A stretch of DNA of 18,549 nucleotides, taken from positions 1 through 18,549 of the forward strand of contig CANRKN010000031.1 in the NCBI GenBank assembly GCA_947631215.1, in the 5' to 3' direction. A program made the position numbers and the translations under genes. Positions 8,058 to 15,213 of the stretch are shown in pieces; position 1 is the stretch's first letter, and each line of letters begins with the position of its first letter. The stretch is from an uncultured Oscillospiraceae bacterium. Lineage in GTDB: Bacteria; Bacillota_A; Clostridia; Oscillospirales; Oscillospiraceae. Under the pieces are notes generated by a model that searched no databases, was not told where the DNA came from, and saw nothing but the letters and a program-made list of their open reading frames with translations.

Positions 8058-9455
8058 TTATTTTCCCACGCAGAAGCGGGAGAAGATGCCGTTTGTCACG
8101 TCCTCCCGGACGGTGCGGCCGGAGAGTTCCCCCAGGGCTCCCAATGCGCCCTCGATCTCCGTGAGCACCGCGTCGGGGGCGAAGCCCTGGGCCATGGCCT
8201 CTTTGGCTGCCTGGACATAGTCCAGCGCCCGGCCCACGGCGTCCGCCTGACGGGGATTGGTGAGCATCTCCCCGGCGGGGAGGGGCTCACTCTCCTTAAA
8301 CATGGCGGCCACCGCTGCCTCCAGCTTGTCCAGCCCCGCGCCGGTGAGGGCGCTGAGGTCGATGGTCCCGTCCATGTCCCAGGCAGAGGGCAGGTCGGAT
8401 TTGTTCTTGATGAGGATATACCTGGGCGCGGCCTTGGCGGCGGTGAGCACCGCCTCGTCCTCCGCCGTGAGGGGCGCGGAGCCGTCCAGCACCGCCAGCA
8501 CCAGCCCGGCCCCCTCCGCGGCGGCGTGGGCCCGCAAAACGCCCTCTCTCTCCACCGGGTCGGCGGTGTCCCTGAGGCCCGCGGTGTCGGAAAGGCGCAG
8601 CAGCGTGCCCCCCAGTACGGCCTTCTCCTCGATGGTGTCCCGGGTGGTGCCGGGGATGTCGGTGACGATGGCCCGGTCGTAGCCCAAGAGGGCGTTTAAG
8701 AGGGAGCTCTTGCCCGCGTTGGGTCGGCCCAGAATGGCGCAGGGTACGCCGTTTTTCAGCACGTTCCCCCGCCGGAAGGTGGCCAGCAGCCGGGAAAGGG
8801 CATCCTCCGCGTTGGTGAGTGTCTCCTCATACTGTGCCATGGCGAAGGGCTCGATGTCCTCGTCCGGGTAGTCGATGACCGCGTGGTAGTGGGAGCATAT
8901 GGCCGTGAGCTCGTCGTACACGGCGTCGGTCTTTTTCCGGATGGCCCCATCCAGCTGGGAGGCGGCGAGGGTGGCGATCTGGGGCGTCTCGGCGTCGATG
9001 AGGTCGATGACCGCCTCCGCCTGGGTAAGGTCCATCCGCCCGTTCAGAAAGGCCCGGCGGGTGAACTCCCCGGCCCTGGCCTGCCGCGCCCCGGCGGCGA
9101 AGAGGCTGTCCAGGGCCGCCCGCAGCACCACGGGGGAGCCGTGGCATTGAAGCTCCGCCGTGTCCTCGCCGGTGTAGCTGCCCGGCCCCCGGGACACGGT
9201 GGCGAGGCATATGTCCAAGAGCGCCCCGTCCGCGGCGGTGAGCTTTCCCAATATGAGCCGCCGGTCGGCCCGGCCGCTCATGGGCCCGCCGTAGAGGGGC
9301 GTGAACACCTTATCCAGCACGGAAAGGGTGTCCGGCCCGCTTATGCGCACGATGCCGATGGCGGCCAGGACCTGACCGGTGGATATGGCGGCGATGGTGT
9401 CAAACACGCCGCCCTCCCGGGCGGCGTGGGGGTGTGTTGTGGTCGTCTCGTTCAT
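8058..9455 (-). CDS. mnmE: tRNA uridine-5-carboxymethylaminomethyl modification GTPase MnmE
   Basis: This 465-residue protein is the GTPase that, with MnmG, builds the cmnm5 group on wobble uridine 34 of tRNAs. The N-terminal formyl-THF-binding/dimerisation domain begins FDTIAAISTGQVLAAIGIVRISGP. The G domain shows GRPNAGKSS (243-251), TTRDT (270-274), DTAG (290-293) and NKSD (351-354). The protein ends FCVGK, containing the conserved catalytic Cys462. The start at 9455 has GGAGAG five bases upstream and gives a 17-residue leader before the usual N-terminus. It overlaps the rex stop codon by four bases (ATGA), so the two are coupled. mnmG is not in the window. Confidence 0.96.
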   Translation of the reverse strand: MNETTTTHPHAAREGGVFDTIAAISTGQVLAAIGIVRISGPDTLSVLDKVFTPLYGGPMSGRADRRLILGKLTAADGALLDICLATVSRGPGSYTGEDTAELQCHGSPVVLRAALDSLFAAGARQARAGEFTRRAFLNGRMDLTQAEAVIDLIDAETPQIATLAASQLDGAIRKKTDAVYDELTAICSHYHAVIDYPDEDIEPFAMAQYEETLTNAEDALSRLLATFRRGNVLKNGVPCAILGRPNAGKSSLLNALLGYDRAIVTDIPGTTRDTIEEKAVLGGTLLRLSDTAGLRDTADPVEREGVLRAHAAAEGAGLVLAVLDGSAPLTAEDEAVLTAAKAAPRYILIKNKSDLPSAWDMDGTIDLSALTGAGLDKLEAAVAAMFKESEPLPAGEMLTNPRQADAVGRALDYVQAAKEAMAQGFAPDAVLTEIEGALGALGELSGRTVREDVTNGIFSRFCVGK

Positions 9456-10099
9456 TTTTTCTCTCCGTCGTCCAGCTGGGCCAGGTGATAGGTGAGGACA
9501 AGGAGGCTGTCGGAGAAGTGGATGCTCTCCACCAGGGGGCCGTCCTCGCCCACCTCCAGCTCGGTGTTGGTGAAATTCCAGATGGCGCGGATGCCCGCCG
9601 CCACCAGGGTGTCGGTCAGCTCCTGGGCCACATGCCGGGGCACGGTGAGGATGGCGATGTCGACTTTATGCTCCCGCACGAATGTGCCTAAGTCCTTCAC
9701 GTCGTAGATGGGGAAGCCGTCGATGTCCGTGCCGATGACGGCGGGGTCCACGTCGAAGGCGCCCAGGAAGGAGTAGCCCTCGATGATGAAGTCGAAGTTC
9801 TGCACCAGGGCTGTGCCCAGGTTGCCGGCGCCCACCAATATGGCGGAATAGCCCCGGTAGGTGCCCAGTATCTGGCCTATCTCCTTGCGAAGGGAGTCGA
9901 TGTTGTAGCCGTAGCCCTGCTGCCCGAACTCGCCGAAGCAGGAGAAGTCCTGCCGTATCTGGGAGGGGGTGAGCCCCATCTGGCGGCCCAGCTTGTCCGA
10001 GGATATGCGCTCCTCGCCCTTGCTGGCCAGATCGTCCAGCTTTCGCAGATACCGAGGGAGCCGGCGGATCACGTTGTTGGAAACATTGGTCCTTTTCAC
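9452..10099 (-). CDS. rex: Redox-sensing transcriptional repressor Rex
   Basis: This is a 215-residue NADH/NAD+-responsive repressor of fermentation and respiration genes. The N-terminal winged helix includes RISSDKLGRQMGLTPSQIRQDFSCFGEFGQQGYGY (about 31-65), characteristic of Rex, followed by a Rossmann domain with ILVGAGNLGTAL (about 87-98) and the FDVDP segment. The start is a GTG at 10099, chosen because AAGGAGG sits six bases upstream; an in-frame GTG at 10123 would place that site inside the coding region. It is first in the operon rex-mnmE-SDR. A strong inverted repeat lies inside its predicted promoter, so it is probably regulated, perhaps by itself. Confidence 0.95.
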   Translation of the reverse strand: MKRTNVSNNVIRRLPRYLRKLDDLASKGEERISSDKLGRQMGLTPSQIRQDFSCFGEFGQQGYGYNIDSLRKEIGQILGTYRGYSAILVGAGNLGTALVQNFDFIIEGYSFLGAFDVDPAVIGTDIDGFPIYDVKDLGTFVREHKVDIAILTVPRHVAQELTDTLVAAGIRAIWNFTNTELEVGEDGPLVESIHFSDSLLVLTYHLAQLDDGEKK

Positions 10100-10159
10100 G
10101 TCCTGCCTCCTTGTAACACTCACAGCCGTATAATGACGTAAAATGCAATCCTGCTATGC

Positions 10160-10187
10160 CAAATTTACCACATTTTTGGTAAAGTTG
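10160..10187. promoter_or_regulatory. Operator-like inverted repeat between rex and holB
   Basis: TTTACCA (10164-10170) and TGGTAAA (10177-10183) form 7-base arms around a 6-base AT-rich spacer. After one mismatch the symmetry continues with CAA at 10160-10162 and TTG at 10185-10187. It fills the spacer of the predicted rex promoter. It is not a clear match to the TTGTTAA-N4-TTAACAA Rex site known from clostridia, so the binder is uncertain. Confidence 0.6.
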
Positions 10188-10190
10188 CAA
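10162..10190 (-). promoter_or_regulatory. Likely rex operon promoter
   Basis: On the minus strand, TTGCAA (10185-10190) and TAAATT (10162-10167) are 17 bases apart. The predicted leader is about 55 bases before the GTG start. The inverted repeat at 10160-10187 overlaps both boxes. Confidence 0.5.
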
Positions 10191-10196
10191 ATGTTA

Positions 10197-10226
10197 TTGT
10201 AAGCTGACGCGAAAATATGCTATAAT
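10197..10226 (+). promoter_or_regulatory. Likely holB-ricT promoter
   Basis: TTGTAA (10197-10202) and a perfect TATAAT (10221-10226), preceded by TGC (extended -10), are 18 bases apart. The ATG at 10225 overlaps this -10 box, so it cannot be the translation start of holB. Confidence 0.7.
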
Positions 10227-10290
10227 GCCTATATTACAGCCGGGCGGGGTAAGCATAATAGACAAAACCCCGGGGCGGAAATGGACGATC

Positions 10291-11061
10291 ATGGCGGAAA
10301 GACGGCTCTCCCACGCGTATATGCTGCTGGGGCCTGAGGGCCCGGCCCGGGACGGCGCGGCCCGGCGATTGGCGGCGGCCCTGCTGTGCGGCCAGCCGGA
10401 GCCCCCCTGCGGGGCATGCCGGGACTGCCGGAAGGCGCTTTCCGGCATCCACCCGGACGTGACTCTGGTGACCCGGGAGATGGGGGAGAAGGGCCCGAAG
10501 CAGGACATCACCGTGGGCCAGATACGGGCCATGACGGCGGACGCCGTGCTGGCCCCCAACGAGGCGGCCCGGAAGGTGTACATCATCTCCCCGGCAGACA
10601 GGATGAACCAGCAGGCCCAGAACGCCCTCTTGAAGGCCCTGGAGGACCCTCCCGGCCACGCCTGCTTCATCCTCTGCGCCGCGGCGCCCGACGCGCTGCT
10701 GTCCACGGTCCGGTCCCGGTGCGTCCGGGCGGAAATGGACGAGGGCAGAGACGCGCGGCAGGAGGGCATATCGGAGCTGGCCCGGGCCTATCTGCAGGCC
10801 GCGGCCAGCGGCGACGCCTGCCAGGCGGCCCTGGCCTGCATGAGCCGGGCGGGGCTCTCCCGGGAGGACACGGAGGCCTTCGCAGACCAGGTGAAGAGCG
10901 CCATATGCGACATCCTCTGCGGCCGGGCAGAGGCCATGGGCCTGGACCGGGTGCGGCTCATGAGGCTGGACGCGCTCATGGACAAGACAGCGGATTACCT
11001 GCGGCACAACGTGCAGCCGAAGCAGATATTCGGCATGCTGGCCGCGGAGACATTGAGGTAA
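10291..11061 (+). CDS. holB: DNA polymerase III delta-prime subunit
   Basis: This clamp-loader subunit works with tau/gamma and delta to place the beta clamp on DNA. From the ATG at 10291 the protein is 256 residues. It has the family opening RLSHAYMLLGPEG, a zinc-binding set of Cys33, Cys40, Cys43 and Cys46 (PCGACRDC), the Walker B-like and sensor region KVYIISPADRMNQQAQNALLKALEDPP, and STVRSRC. The Walker A lysine is absent (GPEGPARDGAA), as is usual for delta-prime. The longer frame from 10225 is rejected because that ATG lies in the promoter -10 box. No strong ribosome binding site is visible at 10291, so the exact start is uncertain. It is 7 bases before ricT, the same pairing as in Bacillus. 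Confidence 0.88.
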   Translation: MAERRLSHAYMLLGPEGPARDGAARRLAAALLCGQPEPPCGACRDCRKALSGIHPDVTLVTREMGEKGPKQDITVGQIRAMTADAVLAPNEAARKVYIISPADRMNQQAQNALLKALEDPPGHACFILCAAAPDALLSTVRSRCVRAEMDEGRDARQEGISELARAYLQAAASGDACQAALACMSRAGLSREDTEAFADQVKSAICDILCGRAEAMGLDRVRLMRLDALMDKTADYLRHNVQPKQIFGMLAAETLR

Positions 11062-11068
11062 GGATACA

Positions 11069-12349
11069 ATGACAGAAGTTGTGAGCATCAAATTCCGCAA
11101 CCGGGGCAAGAGCTATTACTTTGACCCCGCGGGCATGGAATTCAAGATCGGCGACAAGGCCGTGGTGGAGACCAGCAAGGGCCTGGAGATCGGCACTGTG
11201 GTGCAGGCCAACCGCCAGATCGAGGACGAGCAGGTGGTCGCGCCCCTGCGCCCGGTGGCCCGGGCCGCCACGGAGGACGACCTGCGTATCGAGGAGCTGT
11301 GCAAGACCCGGGAGCGGGAGGCCTACGTCATCGGCAAGGAGAAGATCGCCGCCCACGGCCTGGACATGAAGCTGGTGGACGTGGAGTGCTCCTTCGAGGG
11401 CAACAAGATCATCTTCTTCTTTTCCAGCGACGGCCGGGTGGACTTCCGGGAGCTGGTGAAGGACCTGGCGGGGGTGTTCCGCACCCGCATCGAACTCAGG
11501 CAGATCGGCGTCCGGGACGAGGCCCGGATGCTGGGGGGCCTGGGCATATGCGGCCAGCCCTTCTGCTGCGGCACCTTCATGGACGAGTTCAAGCCCGTGT
11601 CCACCAAGATGGCGAAGGTGCAGAACCTGAGCCTGAACCCCGCCAAGATATCCGGCTGCTGCGGCCGGCTCATGTGCTGCCTGCGCTATGAGCAGCCGGC
11701 CTATGAGGAGCTGGTGAAGAACGTGCCCAAGACCGGCGCCTTCGTGGAGACGCCGGACGGCTACGGCAACGTCAACCAGGTGAACATCCTGCGCCAGACG
11801 GTGCGGGTGAAGCTGGACGGGGAGGGGGACGACGCCTACCGCCAGTATGACGCCGAGGACGTGGCCGTGGTGCCCGGGGGCCGGCCCCGGGACGGCAGCC
11901 AGCCGCCCCATGTGCTGGTGGTCCGGCCCAAGAAGGTCCAGGAGCCGGAGGAGGAGCAGGACCCGTGGGAGATCCCGGAGCTTCTCATCACCACGCCGGC
12001 CGAGGAGGCGGCGAAGCCCGCCCAACAGGGCGAACAGCCCGACCAACCCCGGTCCATCCGCCGGGAGGACAAGCCCGCCGGAGCGGGGCAGGGCAAGGGC
12101 CGTCAGGGCCGGTCCCGCCAGCGTTACGGTAACAAGCCCAAGGGCGAGCGGTCCGCCGCCGAGGCCCGTACCGAGGCCCAGCAGGCCCGGAAGGGGAACC
12201 GGCCCAAGGCGCCCCGGCCCAAGGCCGACGGCCAGACCCCCCAGGAGCAGTCCCAGAAGGCCCGCAGCAAGAACTACTATGGCCGCCGCCGGCCCTATAA
12301 CCGCCGCCCCAGGAACGAGGGCGGCAGCCAGCCCAAGGGCGAAGGCTGA
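11069..12349 (+). CDS. ricT: RicT/YaaT, PSP1-domain protein with a long basic tail
   Basis: This 426-residue protein is a PSP1-domain RicT (YaaT), part of the Fe-S-containing RicA-RicF-RicT complex that, in Bacillus, assists RNase Y RNA processing and sporulation. The core includes KIGDKAVVETSKGLEIGTVV, a cysteine-rich centre with CGQPFCC (161-167) and CCGRLMCCLRYE (197-208), and ETPDGYGNVNQVN. From about residue 290 the chain becomes a 135-residue, low-complexity tail, acidic first (EPEEEQ) and then rich in Lys, Arg, Pro, Gln and Gly, ending YYGRRRPYNRRPRNEGG. Such a tail could bind RNA; that is inference. AAGGA lies four bases before the ATG. It follows holB in one operon and ends at a 9-bp terminator. 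Confidence 0.92.
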   Translation: MTEVVSIKFRNRGKSYYFDPAGMEFKIGDKAVVETSKGLEIGTVVQANRQIEDEQVVAPLRPVARAATEDDLRIEELCKTREREAYVIGKEKIAAHGLDMKLVDVECSFEGNKIIFFFSSDGRVDFRELVKDLAGVFRTRIELRQIGVRDEARMLGGLGICGQPFCCGTFMDEFKPVSTKMAKVQNLSLNPAKISGCCGRLMCCLRYEQPAYEELVKNVPKTGAFVETPDGYGNVNQVNILRQTVRVKLDGEGDDAYRQYDAEDVAVVPGGRPRDGSQPPHVLVVRPKKVQEPEEEQDPWEIPELLITTPAEEAAKPAQQGEQPDQPRSIRREDKPAGAGQGKGRQGRSRQRYGNKPKGERSAAEARTEAQQARKGNRPKAPRPKADGQTPQEQSQKARSKNYYGRRRPYNRRPRNEGGSQPKGEG

Positions 12350-12363
12350 AAAGAATAAAGTGA

Positions 12364-12385
12364 GGCCCCCTCGTCTGAGGGGGCC
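12364..12385. terminator. Terminator between ricT and the ATP-grasp gene
   Basis: A 9-bp GC-rich stem (12364-12372 with 12377-12385) has a four-base loop and lies 14 bases after the ricT stop. Moderately T-rich sequence follows on both strands (AGTTCTTATAGTTT on plus, TCACTTTATTCTTTT on minus), so it may serve both convergent genes. Confidence 0.75.
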
Positions 12386-12405
12386 AGTTCTTATAGTTTA
12401 CATAA

Positions 12406-13596
12406 TTATTTTAGTTTGAACGCGGCGCGCATGAAAGCGTCCATGTCTTTCTTGGCGTCGAAGCAGGCAATGGTCACCTGGTTGCCCATGACCCCGGCCA
12501 GGGCGTCGGGCATGCGGGTAAAAAGCCGCACGTTCTCCGCGTACTTCTCTCCCAGCTCCTCATGGGTCAGGGCGTATTCGCACTCGTCCCGGCGGCCGGT
12601 GTAGACGCAGTAGCTCTTGGGCCCGTCGTAGCTGTGGCGGCACTCATCAAAGGCCACCATGTCGGCCCATATCTGGTACACGTCGGCGCTCTGGGAGAAG
12701 TTCAGCATATCGGGGGTGTAGCCCCCGGCGGGGCGCATGTTCACCTCCAGGGCCACGATGTCGCCCTTCTTGCCCAGCCCCGCCTTGTCGGCGGTGAGGC
12801 GGAAGAACTCCAGGTGGAAGAACCGGCTGACGGCGCCGAAGGCTTTCAGCGTGGCCTTCCCGGCGGCCTCCACCTCGGGGGGCACCTTCTTGTTTACATA
12901 ATACGAACAAGGCGTGTGCTCGTTGGCCATGTCCATGATGGAGTCAGGGGAGATATGGCTGGCGGCGAAGAGGACCTGCCCCTTGGAGTCGCATACCCCG
13001 TCGTAGGTGGTGACCTCCCCGGGGACAAACTCCTCCATGAGATAGGGCACGTTCGGCTTCTCGGCGAAGAAGGCCTTCACGTCGTCATCGCTTTTCAGCT
13101 TATAGGTGGCGGCGGCGCCCACGCCGTTGTCCGGCTTTACCACCACGGGGTAGCCCACCTTTTTGGTGAACTTCAGTGCCTTGTTGAGGTCCGTCACAGG
13201 CAGATACCGGGCGGCGGGGACCCCGGCCTTTTTGTAATACTCTTTCATGAGGGTCTTGCTCTTGAACTTGGCGATCTGGTCGGCTTTAAGGCCTGTGGTC
13301 ACATTGAACTCGGTGCGAAGCCTCGCGTCCTGCTCCAGCCAGTACTCGTTGTTGGACTCGATCCAGTCGATCTTCCCGTGGCGGTAGGAGAAGTAAGCCA
13401 CGGCCTTGAACACCTGGTCGTAGTTCTCCAGGGTGTCCACCTTGTAGTACTCGGTGAGGGAGCCCTGCAGCTCCGGGTGCAGGTCCTCATAGGGGCAGTC
13501 GCCGATGCCCAGCACGTTCACGCCGTTGTCCGCCAGGCGCATGCAGAAGTACCGGTAGGCCACCGGGAAGTTGGGGGAGATAAAGACAAAATTCAT
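12406..13596 (-). CDS. ATP-grasp carboxylate ligase-like protein
   Basis: This 396-residue protein has an ATP-grasp domain, the fold that activates a carboxylate as acyl phosphate for joining to an amine or thiol. Visible elements are an N-terminal pre-ATP-grasp region (MNFVFISPNFPVAYRYF), the ATP-binding strand and glycine loop GYPVVVKPDNGVGAA (148-162), the LMEEFVPGEV hinge (186-195), HLEFF (261-265), and the Mg-binding end ALEVNMRPAGGY (282-293). The acceptor substrate is unknown; relatives include biotin carboxylase-like and peptide-ligase proteins. AGAGAG lies five bases before the ATG. It is alone on its strand and divergent from the isochorismatase-family gene, with -35 boxes only 5 bases apart. 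Confidence 0.87.
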   Translation of the reverse strand: MNFVFISPNFPVAYRYFCMRLADNGVNVLGIGDCPYEDLHPELQGSLTEYYKVDTLENYDQVFKAVAYFSYRHGKIDWIESNNEYWLEQDARLRTEFNVTTGLKADQIAKFKSKTLMKEYYKKAGVPAARYLPVTDLNKALKFTKKVGYPVVVKPDNGVGAAATYKLKSDDDVKAFFAEKPNVPYLMEEFVPGEVTTYDGVCDSKGQVLFAASHISPDSIMDMANEHTPCSYYVNKKVPPEVEAAGKATLKAFGAVSRFFHLEFFRLTADKAGLGKKGDIVALEVNMRPAGGYTPDMLNFSQSADVYQIWADMVAFDECRHSYDGPKSYCVYTGRRDECEYALTHEELGEKYAENVRLFTRMPDALAGVMGNQVTIACFDAKKDMDAFMRAAFKLK

Positions 13597-13633
13597 GGTT
13601 TCTCTCTTTTCTTTATTGATTTAAGGCTTTAGC

Positions 13634-13662
13634 ATTATACAGCATACCGTCTCGGAATGCAA
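13634..13662 (-). promoter_or_regulatory. Likely promoter of the ATP-grasp gene
   Basis: On the minus strand, TTGCAT (13657-13662) and TATAAT (13634-13639) are 17 bases apart. The leader would be about 30 bases long. Confidence 0.7.
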
Positions 13663-13667
13663 GAGCA

Positions 13668-13696
13668 TTGACAGCGGCCCTCCAAACGGCTACAAT
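13668..13696 (+). promoter_or_regulatory. Likely promoter of the isochorismatase-family gene
   Basis: TTGACA (13668-13673) and TACAAT (13691-13696) are 17 bases apart. The perfect -35 box starts 5 bases from the end of the -35 box of the divergent promoter. Confidence 0.75.
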
Positions 13697-13717
13697 GTGC
13701 CAAAAGGAGATGAGCCT

Positions 13718-14239
13718 ATGCGTAAGATACTGCTTGTCATCGACATGCAAAACGATTTCATCAACGGCTCCCTGGGCACCCAGGAGGCGGAGGCCATCGT
13801 GGACAAGGTGGCGGCGGAGATAGAAAAGTACCCCACTGAGGACGTGTTCGCCACCCGGGACACTCATTCGGAGAACTACCTGGACACCCAGGAGGGGCGG
13901 AACCTGCCCGTGGTCCACTGCGTAAAGGGCACCTACGGCTGGCAGCTCAACGGGAAGATCGCCGCGGCCCTGGGGGACGCGGAGGTCATCGACAAGCCCA
14001 CCTTCGGCTCTGTGCTGCTGGCGGAAAAGCTGGCGGACATGGCGAAGGCCGAGCCTTTGGAGATCACGCTGGTAGGGCTGTGCACCGACATATGCGTGGC
14101 ATCCAACGCCCTGCTCATCAAGGCGTATCTGCCCGAGACGCCAGTGAAGGTCATCGGCGACTGCTGCGCCGGCGTGACGCCCCAGAGCCACTCCGCCGCT
14201 CTGCAAACGATGAGAATGTGCCAGGTGGCGGTGCTGTAA
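13718..14239 (+). CDS. Isochorismatase-family cysteine hydrolase (nicotinamidase-like)
   Basis: This 173-residue protein belongs to the isochorismatase-like hydrolases. The catalytic triad is visible as Asp9 in VIDMQNDF, Lys93 in IDKPTFGS and Cys126 in GLCTDICVASNAL. ATRDTHSENY (Asp48, His50) and VVHCVKGTYGW resemble the metal-site and substrate regions of nicotinamidases, so release of ammonia from an amide such as nicotinamide is plausible but not proven. The start at 13718 is set by AAGGAG eight bases upstream; an ATG at 13697 precedes that site. It is a single-gene unit ended by an 18-bp hairpin. Confidence 0.9.
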   Translation: MRKILLVIDMQNDFINGSLGTQEAEAIVDKVAAEIEKYPTEDVFATRDTHSENYLDTQEGRNLPVVHCVKGTYGWQLNGKIAAALGDAEVIDKPTFGSVLLAEKLADMAKAEPLEITLVGLCTDICVASNALLIKAYLPETPVKVIGDCCAGVTPQSHSAALQTMRMCQVAVL

Positions 14240-14242
14240 TCT

Positions 14243-14282
14243 ATAAACGCGCCTGTGTTCACAGGAACACAGGCGCGTTTAT
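14243..14282. terminator. 18-bp terminator after the isochorismatase-family gene
   Basis: A perfect 18-bp stem (14243-14260 with 14265-14282) with an ACAG loop starts 3 bases after the stop codon. The closing base pairs are A/T rich, which supplies a short TTTAT 3' arm in place of a separate T tract. It separates the backbone from the following restriction cassette. Confidence 0.78.
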
Positions 14283-14310
14283 CAGGTGCGGAAAACCCTA
14301 TTGTGAGACC

Positions 14311-14339
14311 TTGACTTTTTGGGGGCAGTATGATATACC
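14311..14339 (+). promoter_or_regulatory. Likely promoter of the methylase-endonuclease cassette
   Basis: TTGACT (14311-14316) and TATACC (14334-14339) are 17 bases apart, with TGA just before the -10 (extended -10). The predicted leader before the GTG start is about 30 bases. Confidence 0.55.
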
Positions 14340-14376
14340 TAAAATCAAGATATTGTGTGCAAAAGGGGGCACCTAT

Positions 14377-15213
14377 GTGAAAAAGAATCAACTGGTTGTG
14401 CCTGCCTTGAAATGGGTTGGGGGGAAGAGACAGCTTGTGGATGAGTTGTCGTCTCTATTGCCAAAGTCGACAAGTCCCTATTATGAACCGTTTGTGGGCG
14501 GAGGAGCGCTGCTATTTCATTTGCAGCCGGGTAAAGCCTACATCAACGATATTAACGCGGACTTAATGGGTGTGTATTCCGTCATTAAGGAAAATGTGGA
14601 CGGATTAATTGAAGAACTGAAGACGTATAAAAATGAATCGGAGTTTTTCTATCGTGTCCGTGACTGGGATAGGGACACGGAAAGCTACAAGGCGCTGTCG
14701 GATGTGAAGAAGGCAGCTCGCATTCTCTATTTGAACAAGACGTGCTACAACGGCCTGTACCGGGTGAATAATGCGGGAGAGTTTAACTCGCCCTTTGGGA
14801 ATTACAGGAATCCAAATATTGTCAATGAGCCCGTATTGCGGGCTGTCAGCGCTTATTTCAATAAGGCGGAAGTACATTTTTCATCCTTGGATTATGCGCA
14901 GGCGCTGGCAGATGTGAAGCGGGGCGCTTTTGTGTATCTCGATCCGCCTTATGATCCCGTATCAGAGACGTCAAACTTCACGGGGTATTCAAAAGGTGGT
15001 TTTACCAAAGAGGAGCAGATAAGGCTCAGAGAGTGCTGTGATGAATTGGACAGGCGGGGTGTAAAGTTCATGCTTTCCAATTCTGCGACTGAGTTTATCA
15101 GAGAGCAATATGGTGCGTATGATATAAAAGTAGTTCATGCAAAACGCTCCATCAATTCAGTGGGAAGTAAGCGCGGCGACGTAGATGAAGTTGTGGTGAG
15201 GAACTATGCCTGA
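14377..15213 (+). CDS. D12-class (Dam-type) DNA N6-adenine methyltransferase
   Basis: This 278-residue methyltransferase moves a methyl group from S-adenosylmethionine to adenine in DNA. Dam-family motifs are in order: LKWVGGKRQL (11-20), the SAM-binding PFVGGGALLF (38-47), NDIN (57-60), NKTCYNGLYRVN with GEFNSPFGNY (120-143), and the catalytic DPPY (189-192). Its length equals that of E. coli Dam. Most relatives methylate GATC, but the site cannot be read with certainty. The start is a GTG at 14377 with AAGGGGG eight bases upstream; an open frame from 14080 runs back through the previous gene and terminator and is not real. Its last 8 bases overlap the endonuclease gene. The DNA is less GC-rich than the flanks. 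Confidence 0.92.
   Translation: MKKNQLVVPALKWVGGKRQLVDELSSLLPKSTSPYYEPFVGGGALLFHLQPGKAYINDINADLMGVYSVIKENVDGLIEELKTYKNESEFFYRVRDWDRDTESYKALSDVKKAARILYLNKTCYNGLYRVNNAGEFNSPFGNYRNPNIVNEPVLRAVSAYFNKAEVHFSSLDYAQALADVKRGAFVYLDPPYDPVSETSNFTGYSKGGFTKEEQIRLRECCDELDRRGVKFMLSNSATEFIREQYGAYDIKVVHAKRSINSVGSKRGDVDEVVVRNYA

Noticed and set aside
3602..10289. GATC sites lying at the starts of the DUF554, dipeptidase and holB genes, suggesting methylation control by the Dam-type enzyme
   Set aside because: GATC is frequent enough that a few hits near about fifteen gene starts are expected by chance, and the methylase specificity is unknown.
10976..12046. A 356-codon minus-strand frame opposite ricT and the end of holB
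   Set aside because: Its sequence is dominated by Leu/His/Gly/Val with no domain, and the plus strand carries clear holB and ricT.
12562..13632. A 356-codon plus-strand frame opposite the ATP-grasp gene
   Set aside because: No domain, no ribosome binding site, and antisense to a protein with clear ATP-grasp motifs.
14284..14374. AGGTGC and GCACCT flanking the upstream region of the methyltransferase as possible inverted ends of a mobile element
   Set aside because: Only six bases match over a 90-base gap, and no matching end is seen after the cassette.
14080..14376. A 99-residue N-terminal extension of the methyltransferase
   Set aside because: The frame runs through the isochorismatase-family gene, its 18-bp terminator and the predicted promoter; Dam-family proteins begin where the GTG at 14377 places the start.
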